NCBI GenBank assembly: GCA_903832055.1
Contig: CAILAC010000010.1
Location: forward strand, 372,001 to 436,000
Reading direction: 5' to 3'
From: an uncultured Acidobacteriota bacterium
Lineage (GTDB): Bacteria > Acidobacteriota > Terriglobia > Terriglobales > Acidobacteriaceae
DNA: 64,000 bases
The notes below the pieces were generated by a model. That model made no database searches, was not told where the DNA came from, and saw only the letters and a list, made by a program, of their open reading frames with translations. How positions within the stretch are numbered: position 1 is the first letter of the stretch; every line of letters starts with the position of its first letter. The translations under genes were made by a program, and so were the position numbers. Below, in pieces: positions 54,786 to 63,902 of this stretch.

Positions 54786-57198
54786 AGCAGTGCCTCCTAC
54801 ATTTCGCCGTTCGTTTTCTGCTGTCTTCTTCGCATACCTTGCGTCGGGGGCGGCGGTGATCTTGTGCGGGTTGGCTATAGTCGGCTCGGTTTACGCGGGC
54901 TCCGGGCAGCAAACCGCCCCCGCCGCAGCCGCACCGGCGCAACAGGCACCTACCGGGCTGAGCGAAGGAAACTTTGGCCCTACACCGGGCGGTGCCCCTG
55001 AGGCTGCCGGGGAAGCATCCGCAACAGCCGCTGCTCCGTGGGCTGCGGTGCCGCCGTCGGATTATCACAAGCACATCGCGTCGCGGTACAACTACGCATT
55101 TGGCAAGGACACGCCTTTTCTCCCCTCGAATGCGAATACAGCCAATGGGCAGTTTCTGAGCCCCAAAACTGTGCTGACGGCACAGTATTGCGGCCATTGC
55201 CACCAGGAGAGTCTGCACCAGTGGCGCCAGTCGGCGCACTCCAACAGCTTCAGGTCGCCCTGGTATGTGAAGAATGTCAACAATCTGATTGAAGAGAAGG
55301 GTGTGCAGTTCTCACGGCACTGCGAGAGCTGCCACAACCCGGTGGCGCTGCTTTCAGGGGATCTGTCGCAGGGGATGCCGCGCAAGCGCCCGTTTGACGA
55401 TGAGGGCATTACCTGCTCTGTCTGTCACTCCATTGCCTCGACGACAACGACGGGAACGGGTAGCTATGTACTCTATACGCCTGCGGTGATGGTGGATGAG
55501 AACGGCAAGCGGATCGTTGGCACGGTTCCGGACGCGGAGATTCTGGCGCATCTTGACCGCCATTCGAAGGCGGTGATGAGCCCGCTGCTGCATACATCAG
55601 AATTCTGCGCGGCCTGCCACAAGGCGGCGATTCCGAGGAGCCTGGACGATTACAAGTGGCTGCGCGCGATGACTCCCTACGACGAGTGGCAGCAGGCGAG
55701 TTTCACCAAGCAGTCGCCGCTTCCCTTCTACCGCAAAGATGTGGTCTCCACCTGCCAGACCTGCCACATGGCATCAGAGGCGCTTCCTGCAAGCGCTTCG
55801 GATTACGGAGCAAAAGAGGGCAAGCTGGTCAGTCATCGTTGGCTGGGGGCGAATACGCTGATTCCTCAGTACTTCAAATTTGACGAGCAGGCTGAAAAGA
55901 CCGTTGCGTTTTTGCGCAATGGGGTGCTGAACGTCGATATTTTTGCGCTGGAAAAGGAAAACGCAGCCGCTACAGTGGCTGATTCAGTCTTGGTGGCTCC
56001 GCTTGGCCTGAGCAGCTTTTCACTCGCGGCCGGGGAGGCGCTGACGGCCGATGTTGTGATTCAAAACAAGGGTGCAGCGCACTCGCTGGTGCCAGAACAG
56101 CGCGACTTCTATGAGTCCTGGGTGAATTTTCAGGTGAAGGATGCGAGCGGCAAGACGATCAGCGAGAGCGGATTTTTGCAGCCTGACGGCAACCTTGACC
56201 CCTCGGCGCACTCCTTTACCAATCGGATCATCAACAACAAGGGCGAGTTCAACGACATTCACCAGATCTGGCACAACCGGGTGCTGGCATACAACAACAC
56301 GATCCAGTCAGGCCGCAGCCAGTTGGTGCGCTACCGCTTCAGGATTCCGAAGGATCTGCAAGGCTCGTTCAGCGTGACGGCGGTGGTAAAGTACCGGCGA
56401 TTCAACCAGCATTTCATTGACTATGCGCTGAACCAGAAGCGCTATCCTGAGCCGGTAATTGAGATGGCCAGCCAGACGCGTACCTTTACACTGGGCGAGA
56501 ATGCGCCAGTGAAGCCGGGTGCGGACGAGAACAAGGAGTGGATGCGCTGGAACAACTACGGCATAGGCCTGCTTGACGCCCAGCAATACGCCGCTTCGGT
56601 GCACGCCTTTGAGCGGGTTGCGGCGCTGCGGCCTGACTATGCGGATGCGTTCACCAACATGGCTGTCGTACAGATTCTCTGGGAAAAGTATGACGATGCC
56701 CGGCCCAATCTTGCCAAGGCTCTTTCGCTGCTGCCGGGTGATCCGCGGGCGCTGTATTACCGCGCTCTTGTGGAGCGCAATGCGGGCCAGGTCAAGGAGG
56801 CAATCGCCGACCTTGAGGCTGTGCTGGTGAAATATCCGCGCTCACGGGATGCGTTGCGCGAACTTGGCTTCAGCTACTACCAGCAGCACAACTACCCCAA
56901 GGCGCGGGATGTTTACCAGCAGTTGCAGGGGGTTGACCCGGATGATCTGGCAGCCCACTACAATCTGGCGATTCTCTATCGCCGGCTTGGCGAGAAAGAA
57001 AAGGGTAGCCAGGAGGCCGCGCGATTTGCCGACCAGAAGGACGATCCTACCGCTGCGGTGTATGCGCTGGAGTTCCTGCGCAAGCATCCGGAGGTGGCCA
57101 ACGAAAGCGTCGTCTGGCACGCCCACGACATCTCGGGCGATCCGATCAAGCACTCCGACAAGATTGAATACACATACATGTCTGGCGGCGGAGAGTAG
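54748..57198 (+). CDS. pentaheme cytochrome c with C-terminal TPR repeats
   Basis: An N-terminal membrane anchor (FFAYLASGAAVILCGLAIVGSVYA) and an Ala/Pro linker precede a multiheme domain with five CXXCH motifs: 148-152 CGHCH, 192-196 CESCH, 223-227 CSVCH, 287-291 CAACH and 336-340 CQTCH. The arrangement is like cytochrome c554-type proteins. A beta-rich middle domain follows, and residues about 590-780 hold TPR repeats (YADAFTNMAVVQILWEKYDDAR, ALRELGFSYYQQHNYPKARDVY). It should sit in the periplasm and pass electrons; the donor and acceptor are unknown. A cytochrome c gene follows 100 bases on. Confidence 0.85.
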   Translation: MEPFLKSSTSGPEAVPPTFRRSFSAVFFAYLASGAAVILCGLAIVGSVYAGSGQQTAPAAAAPAQQAPTGLSEGNFGPTPGGAPEAAGEASATAAAPWAAVPPSDYHKHIASRYNYAFGKDTPFLPSNANTANGQFLSPKTVLTAQYCGHCHQESLHQWRQSAHSNSFRSPWYVKNVNNLIEEKGVQFSRHCESCHNPVALLSGDLSQGMPRKRPFDDEGITCSVCHSIASTTTTGTGSYVLYTPAVMVDENGKRIVGTVPDAEILAHLDRHSKAVMSPLLHTSEFCAACHKAAIPRSLDDYKWLRAMTPYDEWQQASFTKQSPLPFYRKDVVSTCQTCHMASEALPASASDYGAKEGKLVSHRWLGANTLIPQYFKFDEQAEKTVAFLRNGVLNVDIFALEKENAAATVADSVLVAPLGLSSFSLAAGEALTADVVIQNKGAAHSLVPEQRDFYESWVNFQVKDASGKTISESGFLQPDGNLDPSAHSFTNRIINNKGEFNDIHQIWHNRVLAYNNTIQSGRSQLVRYRFRIPKDLQGSFSVTAVVKYRRFNQHFIDYALNQKRYPEPVIEMASQTRTFTLGENAPVKPGADENKEWMRWNNYGIGLLDAQQYAASVHAFERVAALRPDYADAFTNMAVVQILWEKYDDARPNLAKALSLLPGDPRALYYRALVERNAGQVKEAIADLEAVLVKYPRSRDALRELGFSYYQQHNYPKARDVYQQLQGVDPDDLAAHYNLAILYRRLGEKEKGSQEAARFADQKDDPTAAVYALEFLRKHPEVANESVVWHAHDISGDPIKHSDKIEYTYMSGGGE

Positions 57199-57298
57199 CG
57201 CTGGACGAACCGGCTCACACCGCTGGGCATGGCATCCGTGGCCTGAAACGGCCCGAGCCAATCAGCGCGAGAACCGCTACACTTGAAGTTCGGGTCAC

Positions 57299-57682
57299 AT
57301 GAGAAATTTCCTTAAGCCGTTTGCCGTCTTCTGCGCTTGCCTGATTCTCTCCAGCGCTGCAGCTGGCCTTTCCAACAAGGAGAAGGAGAAGGCAGGAGCC
57401 CTCCTATTCCGCGACAAGGGCTGCACCTATTGCCATGGCGTCGCAGCCCAGGGAACGAAGAAAGGGCCGTCACTGGCCAACATCCGCAAGCTGCTTAAAG
57501 CGCCCCAGATCGTGAACCAGATCGAAAACGGCGGCCAGAAGATGCCTAGTTTCAGCGATTCTCTTTCGCAGGATGAGGTCGCTCTGCTGGTGAAATTCCT
57601 GCGCGCAAAGCACCGCCCGCTGCCACCGCCCGTACTGGTGGCAACCCCAAAACCATCTTCAGTGTGCAATCCGGGTCAGTAG
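57299..57682 (+). CDS. small secreted c-type cytochrome
   Basis: A 127-residue protein with a signal peptide (FAVFCACLILSSAAAG) and a single heme site CTYCH at residues 42-46; the axial Met is probably in GGQKMPSF. The C-terminus is a Pro-rich tail with a lone Cys. This is a class I monoheme cytochrome. Its position 100 bases after the pentaheme gene suggests that they exchange electrons. A terminator follows at once. Confidence 0.87.
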   Translation: MRNFLKPFAVFCACLILSSAAAGLSNKEKEKAGALLFRDKGCTYCHGVAAQGTKKGPSLANIRKLLKAPQIVNQIENGGQKMPSFSDSLSQDEVALLVKFLRAKHRPLPPPVLVATPKPSSVCNPGQ

Positions 57683-57711
57683 ATTTTCGGTTAAATTGCG
57701 AGACTGACTCC

Positions 57712-57740
57712 AGTGCCGATCCCCCCGGCACGGCCTTTTT
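57712..57740 (+). terminator. rho-independent terminator after the cytochrome c gene
   Basis: GTGCCG and CGGCAC form a short GC stem around a C-rich loop, followed by GGCCTTTTT. It lies 30 bases after the cytochrome stop and right before the small membrane protein gene. Confidence 0.65.
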
Positions 57741-57758
57741 ATGGCCATGGAGAGTCTC

Positions 57759-57905
57759 ATGCTTTGGACAATATTCGTCATTCTGCTGGTACTGTGGCTG
57801 CTTGGATTTACGCTGCACATTGCCGGCGGGCTCATTCACCTGATTCTGGTGGTCGCCGTGATCGTGCTGATCTACAACCTGATAACTGGCCGCAGGGCCC
57901 TCTAG
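57759..57905 (+). CDS. small membrane protein, lmo0937/DUF5670 family
   Basis: This 48-residue ORF is too short for the track. It reads MLWTIFVILLVLWLLGFTLH, then GGLIHLILVVAVIVLIYNL and a GRRAL end: two membrane helices, the pattern of the lmo0937 family. GGAGAG lies six bases before the ATG at 57759; an in-frame ATG at 57741 would add six residues but has the terminator stem over its start. Function is unknown; related proteins are often stress-induced. Confidence 0.8.
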   Translation: MLWTIFVILLVLWLLGFTLHIAGGLIHLILVVAVIVLIYNLITGRRAL

Positions 57906-57934
57906 AAACGGTACTTCGCTGCCATCAGCCGCTG

Positions 57935-59113
57935 CTATCGACTTTGTGCCGAACCGCAAGAGCGTCGGACCACAAGTCTGGTGGGTAGCATGATTTCGCG
58001 GGTGGGCAGGTCAGGATACTCCAGCCGCTCAAGCATGGTGGCCATTGCGATGGCACCAATTGCTGCGCAGTTCTGATGCATGGTCGTGAGTGGAACGGGC
58101 AGCAGGCTGGCATACTTCACATCGTCGATTCCGACAATCCTGATCTCCTCTGGAATGCGCCGCCCGAGCGCCAGCAGGGACTGCATGAGCCGGGCGGCTG
58201 TCACGTCGTTGGCGCATACGATGCCATCGGGCCGAGCAGTATCGAGGACCTTCTGGACGTAGGCCAAGTCCTGCGGATTGCCTCGCCATACGGGTTCTGC
58301 ATCCGGTTGGATGGAGTTACGCCGCAACGCCTCGAAGAAGCCTGTAATCCGGGCATCGACGGTAGATGCGGAGTTGGCCTCTGCGAAGAAGACAAGACGC
58401 TCTGAACCGGCGCGAATCAGGTGCTCAGTGATCAGGTGACCGGTGCGGCGGTTGTCGATTCCAACCAGATCGTGATTTGAACGCTCAGGATAGGGAAGAT
58501 AGCAGCGGTCGAGCAGCACCGTGGGAATTCTGGCGCGTTCAAGGGCGCGCATGATGCGGCGGTTTGCCACGTCTTTATCGGGAATCAGTTCCAGGGGAGC
58601 GAAGAAGACGCCCGATACTTTCTGAGCGATGAAGTTCTGGCCCATCTGTTCGGCAGCTTTAGCGGTGTCTTCACGAAGTTCAGTTGCATCGGATGCACCC
58701 AGACCAGATGCGTTGCCCCACAAAAGAGTGTCTGGCCTTGAAAAAGGAGACCGCATCATGCCGTGGCAGATCGGCTCAAAGATTTCGGTCAAGCCGAGCT
58801 CTGGAATCAGGAGGCCAAACCGATGCCCTTCACTCTGTTGCCGGGCTTGCACGTGGGTTCCTGCACCGGGCCGACGGCTCACCAGGTTCATTCTCTGGAG
58901 TTCCAGAACGGCCTTGGCAACAGTAATTCGCGAGGCCATGAACTTTGCGCCCAGTTCCGCTTCGCTGGGCAGCCGGTCGCCTGGCTTGTAGGCCCCAGAC
59001 ATGATGCCGCTGTGCAGATAGTCAAAAACTACCTGGTGCTTGGGAATCTTTTGCGACGATTCGAGAATCGCACCAGCATCCACTCGCGACGCAGTCTTAC
59101 GCTGTTTCATCAT
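57935..59113 (-). CDS. GntR/LacI hybrid transcriptional regulator (AraR type)
   Basis: The N-terminus is a GntR winged helix (HQVVFDYLHSGIMSGAYKPGDRLPSEAELGAKFMASRITVAKAVLELQRMNLV), while the C-terminal 260 residues are a LacI-type sugar-binding domain (RFGLLIPELG, GVFFAPLEL, VGIDNRRTGHLITEHL, DGIVCANDVTAARLMQSL, IRIVGIDDVKYA). This combination is that of AraR. It should bind a sugar and repress sugar genes. The ATG at 59113 is chosen; others lie at 59110 and 59146. It is divergent from the aldo/keto reductase, with a palindrome between them. Confidence 0.88.
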   Translation of the reverse strand: MMKQRKTASRVDAGAILESSQKIPKHQVVFDYLHSGIMSGAYKPGDRLPSEAELGAKFMASRITVAKAVLELQRMNLVSRRPGAGTHVQARQQSEGHRFGLLIPELGLTEIFEPICHGMMRSPFSRPDTLLWGNASGLGASDATELREDTAKAAEQMGQNFIAQKVSGVFFAPLELIPDKDVANRRIMRALERARIPTVLLDRCYLPYPERSNHDLVGIDNRRTGHLITEHLIRAGSERLVFFAEANSASTVDARITGFFEALRRNSIQPDAEPVWRGNPQDLAYVQKVLDTARPDGIVCANDVTAARLMQSLLALGRRIPEEIRIVGIDDVKYASLLPVPLTTMHQNCAAIGAIAMATMLERLEYPDLPTREIMLPTRLVVRRSCGSAQSR

Positions 59114-59240
59114 CGACCAATCCTGGGCTTTCTCAGAACTTTGCATGTGCCATCGGCACCGACCGGGGCGGGCACATGCAAAACTTCCACAGGACAGATT
59201 GTAATGCAGTTGGGACAGATTAATTCGACAAACTCTGTGA

Positions 59241-59258
59241 ATTGTATAGACATTCAAT
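59241..59258. promoter_or_regulatory. candidate operator of the GntR/LacI regulator
   Basis: ATTGTATAGACATTCAAT is an imperfect palindrome with half-sites ATTGTAT and ATTCAAT, of the size used by AraR-type regulators. It lies midway between the divergent regulator and aldo/keto reductase genes. Confidence 0.5.
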
Positions 59259-59382
59259 ATCTGCATTGCGCAGTGGGCTTGTCGGTCATCATGTCCGGTT
59301 CGGCCTCTTTTGCGTCCGACTGAGCCTCACGAGCATCTCAGGTACAGTTGTTAAGCACCACCAGAAAGGAAACATTCCACTC

Positions 59383-60369
59383 ATGGAGAAACGTCTCTTC
59401 GGCAACACTGGAATTTCCGTTTCGCGCCTCGGCCTGGGCTGCATGGGTATGTCAGACTTTTATGGCCCACGCAATCATGCCGAGTCGATCGCCACGATCC
59501 ATCGCGCGCTTGATCTGGGCATTACCTTTCTCGACACCGCCGATATGTACGGTGTCGGCCGCAACGAAGAGCTGGTTGGCGAAGCGATTCAAGGCCGGCG
59601 CGAAGAGGTATTTCTCGCCACCAAATTCGGCAATGTTCGGGGTCCAAACGGCGAATTTCTGGGGGTAAACGGACGGCCGGAGTACGTTCGCAAGGCTTGC
59701 GACGCCAGTCTCAAACGCCTCAAAGTGGACGTGATTGACCTGTATTACCAGCACCGGGTGGATCCTGCCACGCCGATTGAAGACACGGTAGGAGCCATGG
59801 CTGGGCTGGTTAAAGAAGGTAAAGTCCGCTTCCTCGGACTTTCAGAAGCTGGTCCAGCTACGATTCGCCGCGCGTATGCCACGCACCCGATCGCAGCGCT
59901 CCAGACTGAATACTCACTTTGGACACGCGACCCGGAGGCGGAGATACTGGCCGTTACCCGCGATCTGGGCATGGCATTTGTGCCCTACAGCCCACTTGGG
60001 CGCGGATTCCTGACTGGCCAGTTTCGGACCATTGACGACCTCGATTCGACTGACTGGCGCCGCAACTCTCCGCGATTTCAGGGAGAGAACTTCAACCGCA
60101 ATCTTGAGCTGGTCAAAGCCGTCGAGACCATTGCCGCCGCCAAAGGCTGCAAGGCATCTCAGCTTGCGTTGGCATGGCTGCTGGCGCAGGGAGACGACAT
60201 CTTCCCCATCCCCGGCACCAAAAGAGTGCACTATGTGGAAGAAAATGCCGGAGCCATGGCAGTGCAACTGAACGGTGAGGAATTGGCTAAGATCAGTAAC
60301 TGCTTCCCGCCCGACGCTGCTTCTGGCATGCGCTATCCAGAAGCGGCAATGAAGGCTATCGACCGGTAA
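59383..60369 (+). CDS. aldo/keto reductase
   Basis: A 328-residue (alpha/beta)8 oxidoreductase. The catalytic tetrad is visible: Asp and Tyr in DTADMYGVG, Lys in LATKFG and His in [35 protein letters not shown] is typical of AKR13/YajO-like enzymes, and the C-terminal [13 protein letters not shown] binds NADP(H). The track ORF starts too early; the ATG at 59383 opens the conserved domain. It is divergent from the sugar regulator, so it may act on a sugar or its aldehyde. Confidence 0.88.
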   Translation: MEKRLFGNTGISVSRLGLGCMGMSDFYGPRNHAESIATIHRALDLGITFLDTADMYGVGRNEELVGEAIQGRREEVFLATKFGNVRGPNGEFLGVNGRPEYVRKACDASLKRLKVDVIDLYYQHRVDPATPIEDTVGAMAGLVKEGKVRFLGLSEAGPATIRRAYATHPIAALQTEYSLWTRDPEAEILAVTRDLGMAFVPYSPLGRGFLTGQFRTIDDLDSTDWRRNSPRFQGENFNRNLELVKAVETIAAAKGCKASQLALAWLLAQGDDIFPIPGTKRVHYVEENAGAMAVQLNGEELAKISNCFPPDAASGMRYPEAAMKAIDR

Positions 60370-60399
60370 TTGCCACGTAACATCAGCCGTATCTGCAAG

Positions 60400-60445
60400 A
60401 GCGCATCCCAAGTCACGCGAGAGCTGGCGGGGATGCGCTATTTTT
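60400..60445 (+). terminator. rho-independent terminator after the aldo/keto reductase
   Basis: AGCGCATCCC and GGGATGCGCT form a perfect 10-base stem with a 20-base loop, followed by ATTTTTAT. It lies between convergent genes. Confidence 0.75.
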
Positions 60446-61346
60446 ATCCTTCGATTTCGGCTTTAATCCGTGCAATGGTTTCGGCATGGATGGGTGGCAT
60501 GGCACCCGACTGCGAAGCCACAAAACTTCCCCAACGATTCCCTGCCTCATTGAGTACGCTGAGCGGCGCTCCCCGCAGCAAATAGTGGGTCATGGCGGCG
60601 GTGAAAGCATCGCCAGCTCCAATTGTGTCGGCGACCTTGATGGAAATGCCCGGATGCTCGTGCCACTCCGACTGACCCACCAGCAGGCTCCCCTCGCCTC
60701 CGCGGGTGATGGCGACGAGTGTCAGATTCGTGAATTCTGCCAGAAGCTGCTCGGCGCCCGCCTGCAAAGACGTAGTCGCGGGCAGACCGAGCAGGTCTAA
60801 CACGAGGGGAACCTCGACATCGTTCATTTTCATGACGCTGGCGAGTTTGAGCGACTCTCTGACAATTTCAGACGTGTAGAAGGGTGCACGCAGATTCACG
60901 TCAAATATCCTTTTGCAATCAGGGCGGGTGGCCTTGACGAGCGCGTGAATCGTTTCCCGCGATTGCTGTTGTCTTTGCGCCAGGCTGCCAAAACAGACGG
61001 CGTCTGCGGCACGGGCAGCCGTCAACCAATTCTCAGTAAGCTCAAAAAAGTCCCAGGCAACGGGCTGATGAATCGTGTAGCTTGGTTGCCCATCGGTTAA
61101 CTCCACCGTCACACGGCCTGTCTCGTGGGCTGCGTCGACCTGCAACTGGCCACAGTCCACAGGAAAGGGTTTGAGTACCTCGAGAGCTTGCACGCCAAGA
61201 GAATCCCGACCGATCCGGCTGATCACCGTCGCGTGGTTCCCGAGGCGGCCAGCCATCACGCTATAGTTTGCCGGCGCCCCGCCCAATTGCGGACCCTGCG
61301 GCAACATATCCCAAAGCAACTCACCAATTCCAAGAATGGTATACAC
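60444..61346 (-). CDS. PfkB-family sugar kinase
   Basis: A ribokinase-fold kinase of 300 residues. GGAPANYSVMAGRLG is the first PfkB signature and VADTIGAGDAFTAAMTHYLL the second, with the catalytic Asp. LGIGELLWDMLPQGPQLGGAP resembles bacterial fructokinases. The track starts at 61517; the GTG at 61346 has GAGG six bases upstream and begins right at the first strand (YTILGIGE). GTG at 61358 is an alternative. It converges with the aldo/keto reductase; a fructokinase role is plausible but unproven. Confidence 0.85.
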   Translation of the reverse strand: MYTILGIGELLWDMLPQGPQLGGAPANYSVMAGRLGNHATVISRIGRDSLGVQALEVLKPFPVDCGQLQVDAAHETGRVTVELTDGQPSYTIHQPVAWDFFELTENWLTAARAADAVCFGSLAQRQQQSRETIHALVKATRPDCKRIFDVNLRAPFYTSEIVRESLKLASVMKMNDVEVPLVLDLLGLPATTSLQAGAEQLLAEFTNLTLVAITRGGEGSLLVGQSEWHEHPGISIKVADTIGAGDAFTAAMTHYLLRGAPLSVLNEAGNRWGSFVASQSGAMPPIHAETIARIKAEIEG

Positions 61347-61634
61347 AAACGTCCTCACAAATTCTGCTTGTTTGCGGCCATCGTACCAACGCCCCACTGA
61401 TTGTATGTCCTGCGCCGATATTTCCGGTAGACGTTCAATTTTGCGTTGCGCGTGACCTTTTCTCAAATGGCATTTCAGCCTCGATCTGGAACGTGACAGG
61501 AATGCGCCGGCCCACAATCAGGGCCCAAACCAGTGACAAATTCAATCCGCGCTGGCGCAAAGTGGCGCGTTGTTCGTGACACATGTATCCACTTCACGAT
61601 ACCCTTGGGGTTAGACAAGAGAGGTTCTTTACCC

Positions 61635-62579
61635 ATGCCCATTCAGCCTACGGAAAAGATCTGGCGTAATGGCCAACTGATTCCCTGGGAACAGGCGAAT
61701 ATCCATGTGATGAGCCACGTGATTCATTACGGCTCAAGCGTTTTTGAAGGCATCCGTTGCTACGGCCAACCCTCCGGAGCGGCTGTGTTCCGGTTGCCGG
61801 AGCACATGCAGCGCCTGCTGGACTCAGGCAAGATCTATCGCATGGCCCTGCCCTACACACTGGACGAGCTTTGCGCCGCCGTGGTGGATGTGATCGAGGC
61901 CAACGGTGTTGCCCCCTGCTACATCCGGCCAATTGCGCTGCGCGGTTACGGTGAAATCGGCGTGAGCCCGGTCGGCTCGCCCATTGATGTCTACATTGCC
62001 AACTTTCCATGGGGCAAGTACGTCGGTGGCGGCTCGCACGGCGCTGACGTTTGCATCAGCAGCTGGAACCGCCTGGCACCCAACACGATGCCCGCACTGG
62101 CCAAAGCCGGCGCCAACTACATGAATTCACAGCTCATCCGTATGGAAGCCGACATCAATGGCTACGCCGAGGGCATTGCGCTCGACGTGAACGGCCTGGT
62201 TTCAGAGGGCTCGGGCGAGAATGTATTTGTGGTGCGGAATGGTGTTCTCTATACACCGCCGCTGGCCAATTCGGCGCTCTCAGGTATTACTCGGGATTCA
62301 GTACTGACGATTGCGCGACATTTGGGCCTTGCGGTCATTGAGCAGTCGATGCCCCGCGAAATGCTCTACATTGCTGACGAAGTCTTCTTCTCTGGCACGG
62401 CTGCGGAGGTTTCGCCGATTCGCTCGATTGATCGGATTGTGATTGGCGACGGCACTCCCGGACCCATCACAAAGCAGATCGCGGATGAGTTCTTTGGCAT
62501 CGCCAACGGTCTCAAGCCTGATCGTTTTGGCTGGCTGACGCCGGTCAAGGTCGATGTGGCGGTCCCTGTAACGGCTTGA
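61635..62579 (+). CDS. ilvE: branched-chain amino acid aminotransferase
   Basis: A 314-residue class IV PLP enzyme. KIWRNGQLIPWEQANIHVMSHVIHYGSSVFEGIRCY, the lysine in ALAKAGANYMNSQLI, and EGSGENVFVVRNGVLYTPPL are IlvE hallmarks. It makes Val, Leu and Ile from their keto acids. I chose the ATG at 61635 (MPIQPTEKIW), preceded by AGAGAGG; the track start adds a run of unconserved residues. No other ilv gene is near. Confidence 0.92.
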   Translation: MPIQPTEKIWRNGQLIPWEQANIHVMSHVIHYGSSVFEGIRCYGQPSGAAVFRLPEHMQRLLDSGKIYRMALPYTLDELCAAVVDVIEANGVAPCYIRPIALRGYGEIGVSPVGSPIDVYIANFPWGKYVGGGSHGADVCISSWNRLAPNTMPALAKAGANYMNSQLIRMEADINGYAEGIALDVNGLVSEGSGENVFVVRNGVLYTPPLANSALSGITRDSVLTIARHLGLAVIEQSMPREMLYIADEVFFSGTAAEVSPIRSIDRIVIGDGTPGPITKQIADEFFGIANGLKPDRFGWLTPVKVDVAVPVTA

Positions 62580-62731
62580 AGCAATGATTGCCGGCGAATC
62601 CGCTCCTGTGAAATCTGGAATGGATTTGCCGGCGACAAGCACAGAAGGCATTCTTGCTGCCGAACGGCGCGGCCACTTGTCTGGTCAATCGCCCGATGTC
62701 TATCACTGAAAAAGCAGTCCACGGGAGGCGA

Positions 62732-63193
62732 ATGCGATTGCCAAATCGTTGTTTCTGGTTTGCCTGTGTGATTGCCTTCTGCTTGTCTGCGCAGATTACG
62801 AACGCGGCGTCAGCCGGGACGCCAGCGCATTTGACACAAGAGTCGTTGCGAGCCATCCTCGCACGGCAGATGCAGGCATGGCAGAAGCAGGATTTCAGCA
62901 TCGCCGCTGGGGATTGGCTGCCGGACGGCAAGCTGTTATCGCCTGGAGGCGAAGTCAAAGTCAGCGAAATGCAATCGGTGATCACTGACTACGCTCGGCA
63001 TTTTGGCAACCTGCATGTGACCATCGATCGAGCCATTTTGTCGCAGGACGGAAAGACAGCAACCATCGTTTGGGACTGGGATGTGACGCGCATGCGCGAC
63101 GGCAAGCGCGGTGTGACACATGACGCAATCATTGTTGACTTTGAAGGCAGCAAGATCAAGACATGGCACGAGTACTTTGATCTGGGCAATTAG
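62732..63193 (+). CDS. secreted SnoaL/DUF4440-like protein
   Basis: A signal peptide (CFWFACVIAFCLSAQITNAAS) is followed by an NTF2-like domain of about 120 residues: LARQMQAWQKQDFSIAAGDWLPDGKLLSPGGEV, VITDYARHFGNLHVTIDR and VDFEGSKIKTWHEYFD. Such domains are small cone-shaped barrels; function varies and none can be assigned. The ATG at 62732 has GGGAGG just upstream; 62696 is another option. The preceding gene is ilvE on the same strand. Confidence 0.78.
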   Translation: MRLPNRCFWFACVIAFCLSAQITNAASAGTPAHLTQESLRAILARQMQAWQKQDFSIAAGDWLPDGKLLSPGGEVKVSEMQSVITDYARHFGNLHVTIDRAILSQDGKTATIVWDWDVTRMRDGKRGVTHDAIIVDFEGSKIKTWHEYFDLGN

Positions 63194-63250
63194 GTCGACG
63201 CCAATCCTTAACCGCTAAACTGATTGTGACGACAGCAAACGGGAATACTG

Positions 63251-63847
63251 ATGGCCAGGCAGCTCCACTACAACGCGGCTGACCACATCTCTGCCGACAC
63301 GGCCGAAGATCCTTACCTTCGACCGGCTTTTTCGATGCAAAACAAGCTGATGCGCCTGGTGTGGAATATCACCTGGCTCCTCTTGTATCGCATTTCGCCG
63401 CGCCCATTTCATGGATGGAGGTCGATGCTGCTGCGTATTTTTGGCGCAACCATGGGCCCCAACTGCCACTTCTATCCTGGTTCAAAGATCTGGGCACCGT
63501 GGAACCTTATCTGCGCTGACCAAGTCACCGCTGGAGACGGGGCAGAGATCTACAATCCTGCGCCCATGCACTTCGGTTCGCACGCCATCGTCTCGCAGGG
63601 CGCTTACATTTGCGGAGCCACACACGACTTCGACGACCCGGCATTCCCGCTTTTGGCTTATGCGATGGAGATTGGCGCATACGCCTGGATATGTGCGCGG
63701 GCGTCCGTTGGACCGGGCGTGAAGGTGGGCGAGGGAGCTGTGCTTGGACTGGCGTCAGTGGCTTCACGCGACCTTGAACCTTGGAGTGTTTACGCCGGTG
63801 CACCGGCAGTCAAGGTCAAAGAGCGCAAGAATATCAAGCCCCAATAA
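63251..63847 (+). CDS. WcaF-type hexapeptide-repeat acetyltransferase
   Basis: A 198-residue left-handed beta-helix acyltransferase. LRIFGATMGPNCHFYPGSKIWAPWNLICADQVTAGDGAEIYN and VSQGAYICGATHDFDDPAFPLLA carry the turns and the catalytic His, and the C-terminal YAGAPAVKVKERK is typical. It is closest in style to WcaF of colanic acid synthesis, which acetylates a fucose residue. The sugar target here is unknown. A strong terminator follows. Confidence 0.85.
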   Translation: MARQLHYNAADHISADTAEDPYLRPAFSMQNKLMRLVWNITWLLLYRISPRPFHGWRSMLLRIFGATMGPNCHFYPGSKIWAPWNLICADQVTAGDGAEIYNPAPMHFGSHAIVSQGAYICGATHDFDDPAFPLLAYAMEIGAYAWICARASVGPGVKVGEGAVLGLASVASRDLEPWSVYAGAPAVKVKERKNIKPQ

Positions 63848-63848
63848 G

Positions 63849-63886
63849 AAATCCGGCCCCGGAAAGAGACTTCCGGGGCCGGATTT
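63849..63886. terminator. bidirectional hairpin terminator
   Basis: AAATCCGGCCCCGGAA and TTCCGGGGCCGGATTT form a perfect 16-base stem with a 6-base loop, followed by GTTT. It separates the convergent acetyltransferase and the gene at the right edge. Confidence 0.88.
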
Positions 63887-63902
63887 GTTTCGCTCGCTTA
63901 CC

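Noticed and set aside
57552-57959. 135-aa minus-strand ORF over the cytochrome c and small membrane protein genes
   Set aside because: No domain, and it overlaps two supported plus-strand genes and a terminator.
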